This document shows, one piece after another, positions 11,390 through 22,883 of a stretch of 64,000 nucleotides of DNA; position 1 is the stretch's first letter; the number at the start of each line of letters is the position of its first letter. Source of the DNA: Pleurodeles waltl (Eukaryota; Chordata; Amphibia; Caudata; Salamandridae); contig NC_090445.1 in the NCBI RefSeq assembly GCF_031143425.1, forward strand, positions 1,576,944,049 through 1,577,008,048, written 5' to 3'. The translations under genes were made by a program, and so were the position numbers. The notes beneath the pieces were generated by a model. That model was not told where the DNA came from. It searched no databases and saw nothing but the letters and a program-made list of their open reading frames with translations.

Positions 11390-14300
11390 GACTGCCAAGA
11401 TACTTTATTTTGCTGAAAGGCCCTCAGCACAAATGGATGTGGAATGCTGCCTTCACAGAGCAGTAAGCAGAACAGCCAGTCCAGCAGCTCCCACTGAATC
11501 TGTTAACCTTTTCTTTCACATGGCAAGTTGGACATTACCTATGCTGAGTTGGACTTGGCTCAGCAGTCAGGCAGGGAGAGTAGGGAACACAGACCACTTT
11601 ACTTGTCTTCTCAGGACTCTCCCACATTTCCTCTGCTTTGTCTAGGCTGCTCCTCACACACATGCTCAGCAGCTGGGTACTCCACAATGAGCAGACAGGC
11701 TCCTCTGGAACCAGCTTTTCGCCTCTCCCTTCTCAGCAGGCAGGCTTCTCCCATGGTCAAAAGAACACCTGTAGCTTCTTCAAGAAAGGCTTGCAGAAAC
11801 CAGGTGATGTTCTCTCATCTTCAAGAGACTAGCTATCCGTGATGTCACTTCTAGAAAACAGTGGCTGTTCTCTCCAGGCAGTAAAACAGCTTAAACTAAA
11901 TCAAAGTGGGGAAGTTTGAGACACACTTTTATACTGTATTTTCAGATGGGGTGTGGATCCAAAGTCTGGATTTAGAAAGGGGCCTGGCTTGGTTTCTTTT
12001 CATAGTGCCTTTTCTCTCTGTAGCTCAAACATTTTCTTTGTAGGGTGATGACTCCTCATAGTACAGCAGGTAGTAATGATGTTGGCTCCAAGCAGGAGTA
12101 GCCACAACATGAGCTCAATAATTTGAAGCTCTACATCTGGCTCTAATCAGTCTTCCCCTATGGTCCACTCAAAGGGTGACAAAGGACCCAGGCCCTCCTT
12201 TAAAACTTATCTTTCACCAGCAACTGTCTAATCATTCACCTCATTAGTCCACCATTAACAAATGGCAGTGTTCAAGAAGGGCTAATCAGCAACTCCTTGC
12301 TATAAATGTCATATAGAATATTTAAAGGCGGTCCTATCTCCATCCACCCACTTTTCTGAAACTAGATGCACACCTTCCTCTTCTGGAATGTAAGCAATAC
12401 ACTTCCACTGTGCACAAGCTGTTTCTAAATCTCCATCTGGTGATATGTCAGACCAGAAGCAATGCAAAATGGATCCCACTATTAACAGCATACATAAACA
12501 CTTGCACACAATATGGCGTCCTGCTGCCACGCACAATAAATGCATGGAGACAGAGGGTACCCTGAAGTTTTAGACTGCCTATAATTCACGTAAATTGAAA
12601 TGCCCACTGTTACTGGATCAGAGACAGTGTTGAACCTCAGTTTCATTAGCCAATGTGTCCCTATGCTAAGGCACACCTCAATGCTTCACAATGTCAGGAA
12701 AATAAACAACTAAGTAAATTGGCCCACTCAGTAACTGAATTCTAGATCATTGGAATATTTAAAGGGCTTTATTATAAAATTCAATAGTAAGGTAGTACAT
12801 AGTCAATACTAGGATTGTCACAGTGAAAATAGCAATACAGAGGGATGCAAAATCAGAAATTATTCCAAATGGGCAGTAAAATCATGAGAATAGCGGACAA
12901 CATCCATAGTAGAACTTGAAAGTCTTCTGGCTTACCCCAGTAGTATGGGGTTTTTATACATTATTTTGCATATGAACATGACTGCAGAATAATTGTGGTA
13001 TGTTGTATCATTTCATCAGAAAATAAGAGAACACTAAATTTTAAACGTCATAATGCCCTAACACCTACACACTATTCCACTACATGAATGATAATTATAC
13101 ACTTTCTATACTAATGCCATCCGGAGATGCTAGGACAAACTAGATACATGAACAGTATGAATGAATAGGCACAGTGAAACAGCAGAACGACTTAGAGGTT
13201 ATAGTTTAATATTTACAATTTGTGATTTGAGCTTGGAAAAGTTCATTGAGAGCAGCATTAACAATGCACTGGAAATAAACCAGTACATCTCAGCTTGACT
13301 GTGCAGCAGAAATTGAGGACAGAGGCATGGATGGGGGGATAGACTAGATGGTGTGTATACTTAAATTGAGTCCTAGTTAACAAGGTTTGGAAAAACACAC
13401 TTCTACACATCACATAGAATTAGTTTCAAAAGCAACAGTACTATATCAGTGTGTACATGAGTAATCAAGTGTGACAATACATTTTGTGCATAGGTAATGA
13501 TGCACAAAAATATAAACGCACAAAAATCCTCAACATGCTAGCAATGCAACATTCACATCGGCATAGCAGCGCAGAGTCTGGTCGTGAGTGGAGTGAGTGG
13601 AACTTCACTTTAGTGGGCCTGTAGCCATTACGCTCATCTACCTTAACTGTTAAAAAGGCTTTTTATCTTCTGGTCACTAAAAAATATGATAATGCTGCCA
13701 TCACTTGTCACTGTGCATGGCCAAGGACAGAGACAGTAGTCCCAAATCCAGACAAGGAAATGTTTTTGGCACCTCTCTATGAGCCCAGAACCAGACCATA
13801 TCAATTTCTGTGTAGGCCTGCAGTGTGCACACAAGTTCTTATGGGAACCTAGGTCATAAAATATAATTATGGTACCAGATTCACTTGCACTTGGGCTACT
13901 CAGGGCAGGGGTAGACATCATTAATGATGATGTGGACATTTATTTTTCAACACAAGGACTGTAGTCTGATTAGGTGATGATCTGCAGTGGATATTGGGTG
14001 TTTTGGATTGCTGATAGTTTTAAGTTGACCAGGTGCTTTTGAAAATGTAGACCATGAGTGAGGACTTGTGACAACAATATTTGGTGGGTCACTTTCAGAT
14101 CCAAACTGCCCACCCGGCACTGGGTAAAAAAGCCCTGATCATATTTCACCCAAATACTACCACTAAAGAAGCGAGCAAAGTTACATTTATATCTTTATTG
14201 TCAGGGCAAGGAGCATTCCAATTGACTGCCTCTTTATTTCTGTACAAATTATACAAGTAAATATGTATTCAACCCATTTATTGCCTTTGGATACTCAAAG

Positions 14301-14497
14301 GGGTTTGTTTTAGAGCCCTAAGAAACAACAGTCCACATCTTGTCCATAGAAGCATAAAAACCCTGGGACCCCTTACCCTCCTGTCTTTGCAGTTTAGTGA
14401 ACCATTTATTGGTTTATCAATCTTGAGTAAGATCAGGAGGGCACACATAATACAAAAAGAGAAGTGGGGGGACCAAACACATTAGGCAGTATGCAAG
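11390..14497. other. Unassigned intergenic DNA
   Basis: About 3.1 kb in which I find no recognisable protein domain and no terminal repeats. Open frames such as 11358-11645, 11528-11842 and 13643-13939 lack conserved motifs. The part from about 13960 may belong to the same old repeat as the arrays that follow. Confidence 0.4.
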
Positions 14498-14587
14498 TGA
14501 CATTATGGCTCATGACATCACAAGACGTGACATCACAGGAAGTGGCATCACACCCCATGACTTCACAGAAAGTGACATCACAAGAAA
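14498..14587. repeat. 15-bp tandem repeat with TGACATCA cores
   Basis: Six consecutive 15-bp units start at 14498, 14513, 14528, 14543, 14558 and 14573. Most contain TGACATCACA or a one-base variant. The core resembles a CRE/ATF-type site (TGACGTCA) with one change. The minus-strand open frame across it is just a five-residue period created by the repeat. Confidence 0.85.
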
Positions 14588-15555
14588 TAGATCTTAAAAC
14601 CTCAGACATAAGTGCATTACGAGATTTAGCAAGTTTTCCCAATATCCTGGGGATTTCAAAGGTACCCTGTGTTTGAGGATTCCCCCCCCCTTGTAGGAAA
14701 CCAAGAAATTAGTCAAAATACAGCTAAATATGGGGGGTTAGGGGAAAATGGGGAAAAAAGTGCTGCAAAAGAAAATGTCTGTTTTTTTCCTGCAAATGGC
14801 TTCAACATAGGTTTTGAATGCTACAATCACCATCTTACTAGGATTCAGTAGAAGGCAGACTTGAAATAGAAAACCCCATTTTTCAATACAGTTTTGGCAT
14901 TTTACTGGGACATAGTCCATTTTCCCTACTTTTTGTGCTTTTAACCTCCTTCCAGTTAGTGGAAGAAATGAGCGTGAAACCAATGGTGGATCCCATAAGC
15001 TATACATTTCTGTAAAGTAGATAAAATTCTGAATTCAGCAAGGAGTCTTTGTATAGACCCTTCAAGGGTTTGTCAAAGAGATTAACAGTTAAGATAAAAC
15101 AAATATTGAAATTGAGTTGAAAAAACAGCCATTTGTGTCTACATTTTAATTTGTAACTTCTTCTAACTATGGCAGATTTTCAAATGCAATATACTATTAC
15201 ATCCACTGGACCCTTCTGGGTGTGGGGATGTATACAGCTTGTAGGTTCACTAAGAACCATAGCTACCCAGAGCCAATAACTGAGCTGCATCTTCCAATGG
15301 TTTTCCATTGTGTACATGGTATACAGTAATTCATTTGGTAAAATATAAAGAGTAAGACATAGATATTGAAGAAACCTATCTATTTCTGAAATGGGAACAA
15401 GATATGAAGTTTAGAAGAGATGGTTATTTGCACATCCCTGAATTTGGGGTTACCCATACTAGCATGTGAATTACACACTATCTTACATTTCGAAGGTACA
15501 AATGTAGAGAAAGACAATAGGTAATAACACTTGTTCTACTATTCTCTGCTACTCA
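14588..15555. other. Unassigned, probably part of a long non-coding repeat
   Basis: It lies between the 15-bp array and the roughly 380-bp array. A C9 run is present at 14682-14690. I see no domains or inverted ends. The composition and wording resemble a long interspersed salamander repeat, but this is recollection rather than a result. Confidence 0.35.
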
Positions 15556-16435
15556 AGTTTCTTGATAAAAATGGTACCTCACTTGTGTGGGTAGGCCTAG
15601 TGCTGTGACGGGAAACAACACAAAATGCAACATGGATACATAACATTTTTCCACACAAAACTGACCCGTTTTTTGCACAGTTGGTATCTGTATTTTTTGG
15701 GCCCTACCCCTACTGGCACCTAGGGAAGCCTAGCACACCTATATATTTTTAAAAACTAGACACCTAGGGGAATCCAGGGTGGGGTGATTTGTGTGACCCT
15801 CACCAGGTTGTTTTACACAGAATAATTTGCAAACCTCACATTTTGACAAAAAAATCACATTCTCCTCATATTTCTGTGATGGAAAGTTCTGGAATCTGCT
15901 CAGAACCACAAACGTTCTTCCACTCAGCATTTTTCTAAGTCTTCTGATGAAAATGGTAGCTCACTTGTGTGGAAAGCCTACAGTCTGCAATAGAAAACTG
16001 CAAAAAACGCAACATGGCTACATCAAATATTTCCAGACAAAACTGACCTCTTTTTTTTGCAAAATGGATAGCTGTAGTTTTTGGGCTATGCTTCACCTGG
16101 CACCTTGGGAAACCAAGCAAACCTGTACATTTTTTAAATTAGACATCAAAGGGAATCTAGAAATGGGTGACGTGTTGCTCTCACCAGATTCTGTTACAAG
16201 AACGCCTTGAAAACTTCAAAATGTGTCTAAAAACACATTTTCCTCAAATTTCTGTTGGGAAAGATCTGGCATCCACATATTTCCCACCACCCAGTGTACC
16301 CCTTGGTCTCCCCAAAAAATTATACCTCAATTGTGTAGGTGGGCCATGTGCCAGCGACAAAGAAGGGTCAAACACCTGTAGAATTGAGGAGGAACCAAAG
16401 CTGGTCCATAAAGATATTTTTTTCATACATTTTTA
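15556..16435. repeat. Tandem repeat, unit about 380 bp, about 2.3 copies
   Basis: GATAAAAATGGTACCTCACT at about 15564 recurs as GATGAAAATGGTAGCTCACT at about 15946, 382 bp later. A diverged third start (AAAAAATTATACCTCAATTG) lies near 16312. Other landmarks repeat in step: AAAACTGACC, TTTGGGC, GGCACCT.GGGAA, AGACA.C.A.GGGAATC and CTCACCAG.TT. The units are clearly diverged. No protein is encoded; short frames here are shadows. Confidence 0.85.
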
Positions 16436-16457
16436 GGTTGACTCTGCTTTGGTCACT

Positions 16458-18427
16458 GTTGGAAATGGCCCTTTTTGCCAGGTTATCCCCAAATTTTTCG
16501 CCTTCTTCCTCCTATTTTTTCAGGTCTGTTTTTGCTGGTTTATTGTCTCTGCGCACTTTGCTACTGCTAATCAGTGCTAAAGTGTAAGTGCACCCTAGGT
16601 AAATTATACTGTTGATTGGTTTATCTATAATTAGCATATTTGATTTACTGGTAAGTCCCTGGTAGAGTGCACCAGAGGTATCAGGCTGTGTAAATCAAAT
16701 GCTACTAGTGGGCCTGCAGAACTGATTGTGCCACCCATATCAGCAGCCCTGTAAACATGGCTCAGACCTGCCACAACAGTGTCAGTGTGTGCAGTTTTAA
16801 ACTGCCAATTCGACCTTGCCTTTGCACCTACTTGCCAGGCGCAAACCTTCCCTTTTGGTACATGTAAGGCACCACAAAGGTAGGCCCTAGGTAACTCTGT
16901 GGGCAGAGTGCAGTGTATCTAAAAGGTAGGACATGTACTGGTGTGTTTTACATGTCCTAACAGTGAAATACTGCTAAATTTGGGATACACTGTTGCAAGG
17001 CCTATCTCCCTCATAGGTTAACATGGGGACTGCCTTTAAATAGCCTTAAAGCGCAGATTCCCTTTGCGGGCAGATAGAAATATGGAGTTTGGGGTCTCTG
17101 AACTCACAATTTAAAAATATATCTTTTAGTGAAGTTGTTTTTTAGATTGTATGTTTGAAAATGCCACTTTTAGAAAGTAGGCATTTTCTTACTTAAACCA
17201 TTCTGCAACTCTTCCTGTTTGTGGATTCCCCGTCTGGGTCAGTTTGACAGTTGTGCTGTTCACACCTCTCCTCTAGACAGTGACACAAGGGTAGCTGGGG
17301 TGTAGCCTGCTTATCCTGATGTGCCATCTGGGCTGGAGCGGAGGGAGGAGTAGTCACTTGCACCTGAAAGGACTGTGCCTGCCGTCACACAATGCAGTCT
17401 CCAACCCATGGTGTGTGTCTGGGGCCTGGCCTGGACAAGGAAGGATCTTGCAAACACTTGAGAATTTGCTTTGAAGTTTGCCAACTTCAAAGGCAGAAAG
17501 GGGTATAAGAAGAAGACACAAACCCCTAGACTTTTAGAATCTTTCTGGAACCCAGAGGAACCTCTGCACAGGAGAAGAGCTGAAGAGCTGAAGGAGGGGT
17601 ACTGTTCCTTTTCTGTGTTGCTTTGCTGGACTGGCCTGCAGTTGCTGCTTCTGCCTGAAAAGAGTGCAAAGGGTGAACTTTGCTGTGTGTCCTGCTTGAA
17701 AAAGTTCTCCAAGGGCTTGAAGTAGAGCTTTCCTCCTGTTGGAAGTCTCAAGAACACCAAAGACTTCAGTTTCCTCAACCTGCAGCACTGGGAACTGTGT
17801 GTATTGTGCTGTTCATGAGGAGAAACCACTGTGATGCCACCAACTACGCCACTGGCCTGCACCGTGAGCTGCCGATGCTGCACGGAGCCACACTGCCCGC
17901 TTCCCACCGCGACACTATTCTCACCGACGCCATCATCAGACGACTTCACCAAGCCGCTGCTCGCACCACGACCTGTGGATGACACACTCCGGCATCGCCT
18001 GCTCACACTGCAGCCTGGGCATTCCCTACAACGATGCTCCTGCTGACACCAGTGCCGCTGCCTGCACTGTGGCCTGTGGACACCGCTCGTGAGGGACACA
18101 AAGCACCGTCCCATCCCGCACCGCAGCCCTGGCCCACTGACGCCAGCATCATCGACTCCAGTGTCGTCACCAGACATCCCTGCCCACACCGTGGCCTGTG
18201 GACACCCCTCGTGAGGGTCACGAAGCACCGTCCCGTCCCACACCGCTGGCTTGGGCCTACCAACAGCAGTGCTTCAGCAAGGACGATGCTGCTGCGTGGA
18301 CCATGACCTGGTTACACCACACGTCGCACCGCCCCACTTCACACTGCAGCCCTGGTCTCACTGATGCCGCTGGACGCCATCACCAAGCTGCTGCCTGCAC
18401 AGTGACCTGTGGGCACCGCACGTAGCA
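16458..18427 (+). mobile_element. LTR-like interspersed repeat (unclassified)
   Basis: It begins TGTTGGAAATGGCCC and runs as non-coding sequence to the point where L1-like coding sequence starts on the other strand. Its size and TG start suggest a retrotransposon LTR or an LTR-like element, but no matching partner, primer-binding site or target duplication is visible. The 310-codon minus-strand open frame at 17311-18243 has low-complexity composition and no domain; I treat it as chance. Confidence 0.45.
17840..18425. repeat. GC-rich degenerate VNTR, unit about 110-125 bp
   Basis: GGCCTGTGGACACCGCTCGT at 18071 recurs as GGCCTGTGGACACCCCTCGT at 18193. Related phrases (ACCTGTGGATGACACA near 17970, ACCTGTGGGCACCGCACGT near 18404) give about four imperfect copies. 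Confidence 0.75.
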
Positions 18428-18799
18428 TTGTTGTTACATCTCAACCTGTTTTCTAGGTCTTCCGCGTGTGCTTGGAGGTCAATGTATTGCTCTTTAACAC
18501 AGACAATCTCTTGTAGGAGTTGTTCAGTTCCTTCGTCCCTACTGGTCACGTTATCCTCCATGTGGAGAGTCTGTCTCGCAAGTCTTTGTGGATTGACTTT
18601 AAGTTTTGGGACAAGTCTCTTTTACCATTTGGAGGTCATCTTTGAGAGATGCAAAGAAAGGTTCTAGGGAGGAGAGGGTCATCACTCTCTGGCAGGGATC
18701 TTGACTGGTCTGGGAGGGACGATCGCTGGTAACATGCACTGCCAGCTTTGTTAGCATCTCCTTGAGGGAGTGGTCTTTCTTGGCGTGTGCTGCCATCAT
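18428..18799 (-). pseudogene. L1-like ORF1 N-terminal coiled-coil fragment
   Basis: On the minus strand a broken frame starts at 18799 and encodes a charged coiled-coil region (LKEMLTKLAV, then a shifted frame with EGTEQLLQEIVCVKEQYIDL). It ends with AHAEDLENRLRCNN. The DLENRSRRNN-type motif marks the end of the coiled coil in L1 ORF1 RNA-binding proteins. The RRM and C-terminal domains are missing, because the sequence stops at the junction with the LTR-like repeat at 18427. There is an in-frame stop near 18599. Confidence 0.7.
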
Positions 18800-20340
18800 G
18801 GGTAATCACTTTGACTGCAGGCAATGTCCCTAGCAGGGTTGTAGGAGCAGGGACAGGCCTGGGTCCCACCAAGTACAGTATGCCTCTGAGGTCTTAGGTG
18901 CTTCCAGACGAGCAGGGTTGAAGAGCAGCCTCCCAGCAAGGCCCCGGCCAGCAAGCCCCGAAGCACACCGGTTCTCTCTGTGTAGGCCCCTGTGGGATGA
19001 GAGCAGGCAGGATTTCAAGAATCAGAAAAGCTGTATCTTTAGGGCCTATGCTATGATGCAGCCAACTCTAGACTTCCTTCTCCTATGGAAATATGGGGCA
19101 ATCCCCCCCTGTCGGTCTGCAAAGGGTGCACACTGGCCAGCTGCGGGGATCCTCTGAAGCTTAGTAGTTGTGCCCCATCACTTTCTTCTCATAGCTATAG
19201 TGGGTGAAGTTGTCTCTGTACCTGCCAGGGAGGTGAAGTGCTGCATGCTTAGTTTGGCCCTGAACTAGGTCCACGCGAGGCTCTCACTGTGCCAGGTGTG
19301 AAAACTGGCTGAATGCAGGGGTCCCAAGGTTGAGTGTCCACAGAATTGCTACAGGACCGTTGGACAGCAGGGGTTACAGCGCGGCCATCCTCATTCCGAG
19401 TCGGTGGATTAAATGACGCTATTGAGTCTTGTGGGGGCCCCAGCTCGTAGGAGAGGTCCGCAACTGCTTGGCCATAGTCATTAAACTCTGGGCGAAATCG
19501 GTAAGGCTGCGGGCCCCAGGAGGTAAATTGCTTGCTTGCTGCCTGGAGGGCTGGGCCCACTGCTGCAGGCCGTCTTGCATGTACTTTCGGGCCAGGCCCA
19601 ATCACGAGGGAGTCTGGCATTCAGGGCCAGTTACGGGTGCTGTGCGCAGAGCCTACCTTCCTAGGCTGCAGTGAGTTGCGCCTTCCTCCCCTGGTGCAGT
19701 AGGGCCGGTCGAGGCCATACCGAGTGTAGGCCGGCCGGGTGCTGCCGTTGATCGCCTGCGTAGGCGGCCGGGGTGCGTACTGCAACATTGTGTTGGAGCA
19801 CCTGTCAGGCAGCTATGGAGTCCCTTGCAGACTCTGCTGTGTCTCAAGTGGGAGGCTCAGCTATCAGAGCTGGCTGACACTGTCCGTGTCCACCATCCCA
19901 AATCTGCGACCACCCAACTATCTCCATTAGGCTCTCTGTGACAGCCAGGACGTGCTGCAGACTAGGCCAGCAGGATCTTTGCCAGCAGTAGGGCTAGTGC
20001 CAGAGGCCCACTGCCACAGTTGCCTAGGAGGCCAAGTGTGGCACTATGAGCAGCGGTCTCCCTAAGGGCTATGGGTGGATTCCAGGTATCGGCCTCTGTC
20101 TTGCTTCAGGCCGCGTGGCGAGTGCAAGACAGTCGCCATCTTGTCTCTAGTGCAGCAGTGTTGTCTTGGCAGACGATCAGCCACGGCCGGCAATTTTGCA
20201 ATCTGTAAAAATTTGCTACATTTTGTGAGCACTATTCATGAGTGAGGCAGAGCGGGCTCGACTGCTAGCCCCTGCTGGAGGACAGAGGACAGAGGGTAGG
20301 AAAACACTTCCTAGCCATCAGCCATCTTGGCCACCCATTT
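18800..20340 (-). mobile_element. L1-like element 5' UTR
   Basis: It lies directly upstream of the ORF1 fragment on the minus strand. Its outer end (20316-20340 region) reads, on the minus strand, GGTGGCCAAGATGGCTGATG. A second CAAGATGGCGAC-like site is near 20147-20157. A CAAGATGGC site close to the 5' end is the YY1-binding hallmark of many L1 promoters. No long open frame is expected. The element therefore keeps its 5' end but has lost everything after the start of ORF1. Confidence 0.6.
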
Positions 20341-21640
20341 CACGCTTTTTAACATTCCTCCATTTAAAACTTTGCACGGATCTCTTGTCTCTTTGGGATA
20401 CTATTAAGTAAGGCTGCCACGAAAATAATTCAAAGACTTTAGAACACATTATTCAGGCTGTGATTTCTTTACAAATTTGTAATCCTCGCCTACACAACTT
20501 TAGCTGGCTATTGATGGAGGCCGATTTTGGACAATTGTGAACAATCAAGGGCTGCTCTTTACTCATCATTGGATGACTTTCTTTTGTACATCTCTTCCCT
20601 TCAACTGATTCAATGATTTTCTGCCCTATTCATGTGTTTATCCCGCCCAAGGATCATAGGATCATTTGTCACAGCGTTATTTTTTTTTACTTATTTGATG
20701 GCATGTACTCTTCCACTGCTGACATCAGAGCGTTAATTACAGTGCATATGCGGGGCTGTTTTCCTCCCTATCCTACATCCCCTCTTTTCCCCACACCTCT
20801 CTGTAAAAACCATCCGTTCCAATTCCTGAAGCGTCCCCGTCTGCTTTCTAGAAGGGTCAAAACATTGGCAAAGCCAAAATTGTTTTACTGGTGGGACCTT
20901 TTGGCTTTGTCAGTGCTTGATCCTGATTGCTGTCAGTTTTGTAAACATCGGGCCCTCTTCCCACCTTTGCCTTCACCAGCACGGAAGTGTCGGCCGGAAA
21001 GAGCCTCTTAAAGCACTAAACGAAAAGGAGGAATGCGCCCTAGGCAGGAATGTAATATTATCACAAACATAAGCGTGTTTGAACTTGGGGGATAGATTTT
21101 AATTTCTAGAGGTAACACAGGCAGCCCATAAAAGCCGCCCTTGCAAGTTCCATGTGACCAGCTGCACACAGGGACTACGGAGTGCTATCCGAGAAACGGC
21201 AAGGAGTGATATTGTAGCAGCATCTCTGTGGCCGGAAACCCTGCCCCTTTATGGTCGTTTGGATTTGCAAACTTCGAGGGTTGGTACCTCAGTGGAGCCT
21301 GTTTGCTCTTGGCTGAAGGCTTGGTCTGCTGCTAATGACAGTGTCTACAAAATAACCTGCAGCGAGATCAAGAAAAAGTCCAGAGGCACGAATGCAGCGC
21401 TTAAACACCCTGGTTGAGCCTCACCATAGCGCGGCTTAGAGCTGCTTCTAGAATCATCTGTCACAAAACAGGTGGGCTGAGTTGCGCCTCTGCTTGACAG
21501 TCACGCCTCCTCCCTGCACCACACCACCTTCTATTATTTTTGTAGATGAGCTGGCCTTGCTTTGTTGCACAGCCCCAGAAAATGGTTGTTTTTAATGTTA
21601 GTCGGGCCCAGAAGGCCCTGAGTGGCCACTCCTTACATCC
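20341..21640. other. Unassigned intergenic DNA
   Basis: The frame 20613-21011 (132 codons) has no recognisable motif. The segment 21020-21440 looks like degraded repeat. No terminal repeats were found. Confidence 0.35.
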
Positions 21641-21648
21641 TTTTGAGC

Positions 21649-22883
21649 TCAATCAATGCACTTATAGAGCGCGCTACTCACCCGAGAGGGTCTCAAGGCG
21701 CTGGAGGGGGGGGGGGGGAGTTTCTGCTGCTCGAAAAGCCATGTCTTCAGGAGTTTCCTGAAGGCGAGATGGTCCTGGATAGTTCTTAGGTGTGCGGGGA
21801 GGGAGTTCCATGCTTTGGCTGCCAGGTAGGTGAATGATCTTCCTCCGGCGGTGGTTCTGCGGATCCGTGGGTTGGTGGCGAGGGCGAGGCTGGCTGAGCG
21901 GAGCTGACGGGTGGGCGCGTAGAACAAGAGGGGGCTGTTGAGGTATTCGGGGCCCATGTTGTGGAGTGCTTTGTGTGCGTGGGTGAGGAGCCTGAAGGTG
22001 ATCCTCTTGTTAACGGGGAGTCAGTGCAGGTGTTTCAGGTGGGCGGATATGTGGCTGTGGCGAGGGATGTCGAGGATGAGGCGTGCGGAGGCGTTCTGTA
22101 TGCGTTGTAGATGTTTCGGAAGCTTTGCGGTGGTACCTGCGTATAGGGTGTTTCCGTAGTCCAGACCGCTTGTGACGAGGGCATGGGTAACTGTCTTTCT
22201 GGTTGCAGCGGGGATCCATCGGAAGATTTTTCGGAGCATGCGTAGGGTGTTGAAACATGATGACGAGTTGCCGTTGACTTGCTTGGTCATAGTGAGGAGG
22301 CGGTCCAGGATGAATCCGAGGTTGCGTGTGTGCTCCGAGGGGGTTGGTGCGGTGCCCAGCGGCGTGGGCCACCAGAGGTCGTCCCAGGCGGATGTGGATT
22401 GTCCGTAGATGAGGACCTCCGTCTTGTCTGAGTTCAGTTTTAGGCGGCTGAGCTTCATCCATTACGCAACATCTTTCATTCCTTCCTGTAGGTTGGTTTT
22501 GGCAGTGGTTGGGTCTTTGCTGAGGGAGAGTATTAGCTGGGTGTGTCGGCGTAGGAGATGATGTTGATGTTGTGTTTGCGTGCGATGGCGGCGAGGGGGC
22601 TCATGTAGATATTGAAAAGGGTTGGGCTGAGCGAGGATGCTTGGGGTACGCCGCAGATGATCTCGGTGGGTTCTGAGCGGAAGGGAGGGAGGTGGACTCT
22701 CTGGGTTCTGTCGGAGAGGAACGAGATGATCCAGTCTAGGCCTGTCCTAGGATTCCCGTGGTGCGGAGCCGGGTTATTAGGGCGCGATGGCACACGTGTC
22801 GAAGGCAGCTGAGAGGTCCAGGAGGATGAGGACGGTTGTTTCTCCGTTGCCCAACAGAGTCCTGATGTCATCGGTGACTGCAA
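21649..22883 (-). pseudogene. LINE copy 1 ORF2, second half of RT and C-terminus
   Basis: The frame 22883-22533 holds IICGVPQASSLSPTLFNIYM and ends just after ISYAD. Comparison with the expected YADDTQ box indicates a one-base deletion in the second catalytic Asp codon. The frame 22458-22021 continues with KLNSDKTEVLIYG and DYGNTLYAGT. The frame 21957-21649 ends with LRSASLALATNPR, AKAWNSLPAHLR and FRKLLKTWLF, the conserved C-terminus. Not functional. Confidence 0.88.

Noticed and set aside
14433..14642. Minus-strand frame with SCDVT pentads resembling a pentapeptide-repeat protein
   Set aside because: The period is simply the 15-bp DNA repeat; it lacks the family's A(D/N)LXX pattern and is only 69 codons.
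17311..18243. 310-codon minus-strand open frame
   Set aside because: Covers a GC-rich VNTR; composition is repeat-like, there is no domain, and opposite-strand frames are open over the same bases.
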